A stretch of 64,000 nt of DNA from Stercorarius parasiticus (lineage: Eukaryota > Chordata > Aves > Charadriiformes > Stercorariidae). Below are positions 63,815-64,000 of the stretch, one piece after another. The position numbers were made by a program, and so were the translations under genes. Location: the NCBI GenBank assembly GCA_013396915.1, contig VWZL01004332.1, positions 614,728 through 678,727 on the forward strand, read 5' to 3'. The stretch's first letter is position 1. Each line of letters begins with the position of its first letter. A model generated the notes under the pieces. It was not told the origin of the DNA and ran no database searches. It was given only the letters and a program-made list of their open reading frames with translations.

Positions 63815-64000
63815 ACCCGAACCCTCCTCCCGCTGAAGACCCCGGGACCCGCCGCCGCCCGCTCCCGCCCCCCGTCTAGTCGCGCTGCCGCCCCCGGGCG
63901 CCCCGGGCGGAGGAGGCCGGCAGCCCCCGGCCCCGCCGCTGGCCCGGAGCAACGCCCCGCCGCCGCCGAGCCTTTGTCTGCCCGCCCAGACATCCGCGGC
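63815..64000. promoter_or_regulatory. CpG island at the right edge, probable promoter of the next gene
   Basis: From about 63815 the sequence turns abruptly GC-rich, with dense CpGs and several CCGCCGCC-type runs, and continues off the window. No start codon with family resemblance is visible. In human the gene beyond POLR3A on this side is DLG5, transcribed in the same direction as POLR3A with its promoter facing it. The island is therefore in the right place for a DLG5 promoter, but that is synteny, not sequence evidence. Confidence 0.6.

Noticed and set aside
63697..63993. 98-codon minus-strand open frame in the right-edge CpG island
   Set aside because: Gly/Ala/Arg-rich translation of GC-rich DNA with no family resemblance. 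The opposite strand is open too.

Overview
This window is vertebrate nuclear DNA, and the repeats point to a bird. CR1 retrotransposon 3' ends with the ATTCTATG-type octamer tail occur at about 9.86-10.32 kb, 49.0-49.5 kb and 54.24-54.69 kb. An LTR of avian ERVL type (starts TGTCCTGG on the minus strand) lies at 27.67-28.32 kb. Both genes are split into many short exons with GT-AG introns. I cannot name the species.

Layout. (1) 1-4.55 kb: AT-rich, no gene recognised. (2) 4.55-10.79 kb, minus strand: RPS24 (ribosomal protein eS24), six exons giving a 130-residue protein. The stop codon is the first codon of a 37-nt microexon. (3) 10.4-11.2 kb: a GC-rich promoter island shared head-to-head by RPS24 and POLR3A, with CCAAT, ETS, NRF1-like and YY1-like motifs, and one undetermined base at 11048. 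(4) 11.54-48.66 kb, plus strand: POLR3A, the largest subunit of RNA polymerase III. Exons 2 to 31 were all located by splice sites and protein homology. They sum to 4129 coding nt including the stop. Adding the expected 44 coding nt of exon 1 gives 1390 residues, the human length. Exon 1 itself is not visible. (5) 48.7-63.8 kb: intergenic, with CR1 debris and a few exon-like islands that match no gene I know. (6) 63.8-64.0 kb: start of a very GC-rich CpG island, probably the promoter of the next gene. By synteny with human 10q22 (RPS24 - POLR3A - DLG5) this may be DLG5, but no DLG5 coding sequence is inside the window.

Both recognised genes serve cell growth. POLR3A builds the catalytic centre of the polymerase that makes 5S rRNA and tRNAs. 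RPS24 is a 40S subunit protein whose mRNA appears to start in a 5' TOP pyrimidine tract, the hallmark of mTOR-controlled ribosomal protein mRNAs. Their divergent arrangement on one compact CpG-island promoter fits shared housekeeping control.

The points most worth checking are the missing POLR3A exon 1 next to the N, the stop-codon microexon of RPS24, an in-frame 36-nt cryptic exon in POLR3A intron 21, a miRNA-like hairpin in POLR3A intron 13, and three orphan exon-like islands at 61.6-63.3 kb.
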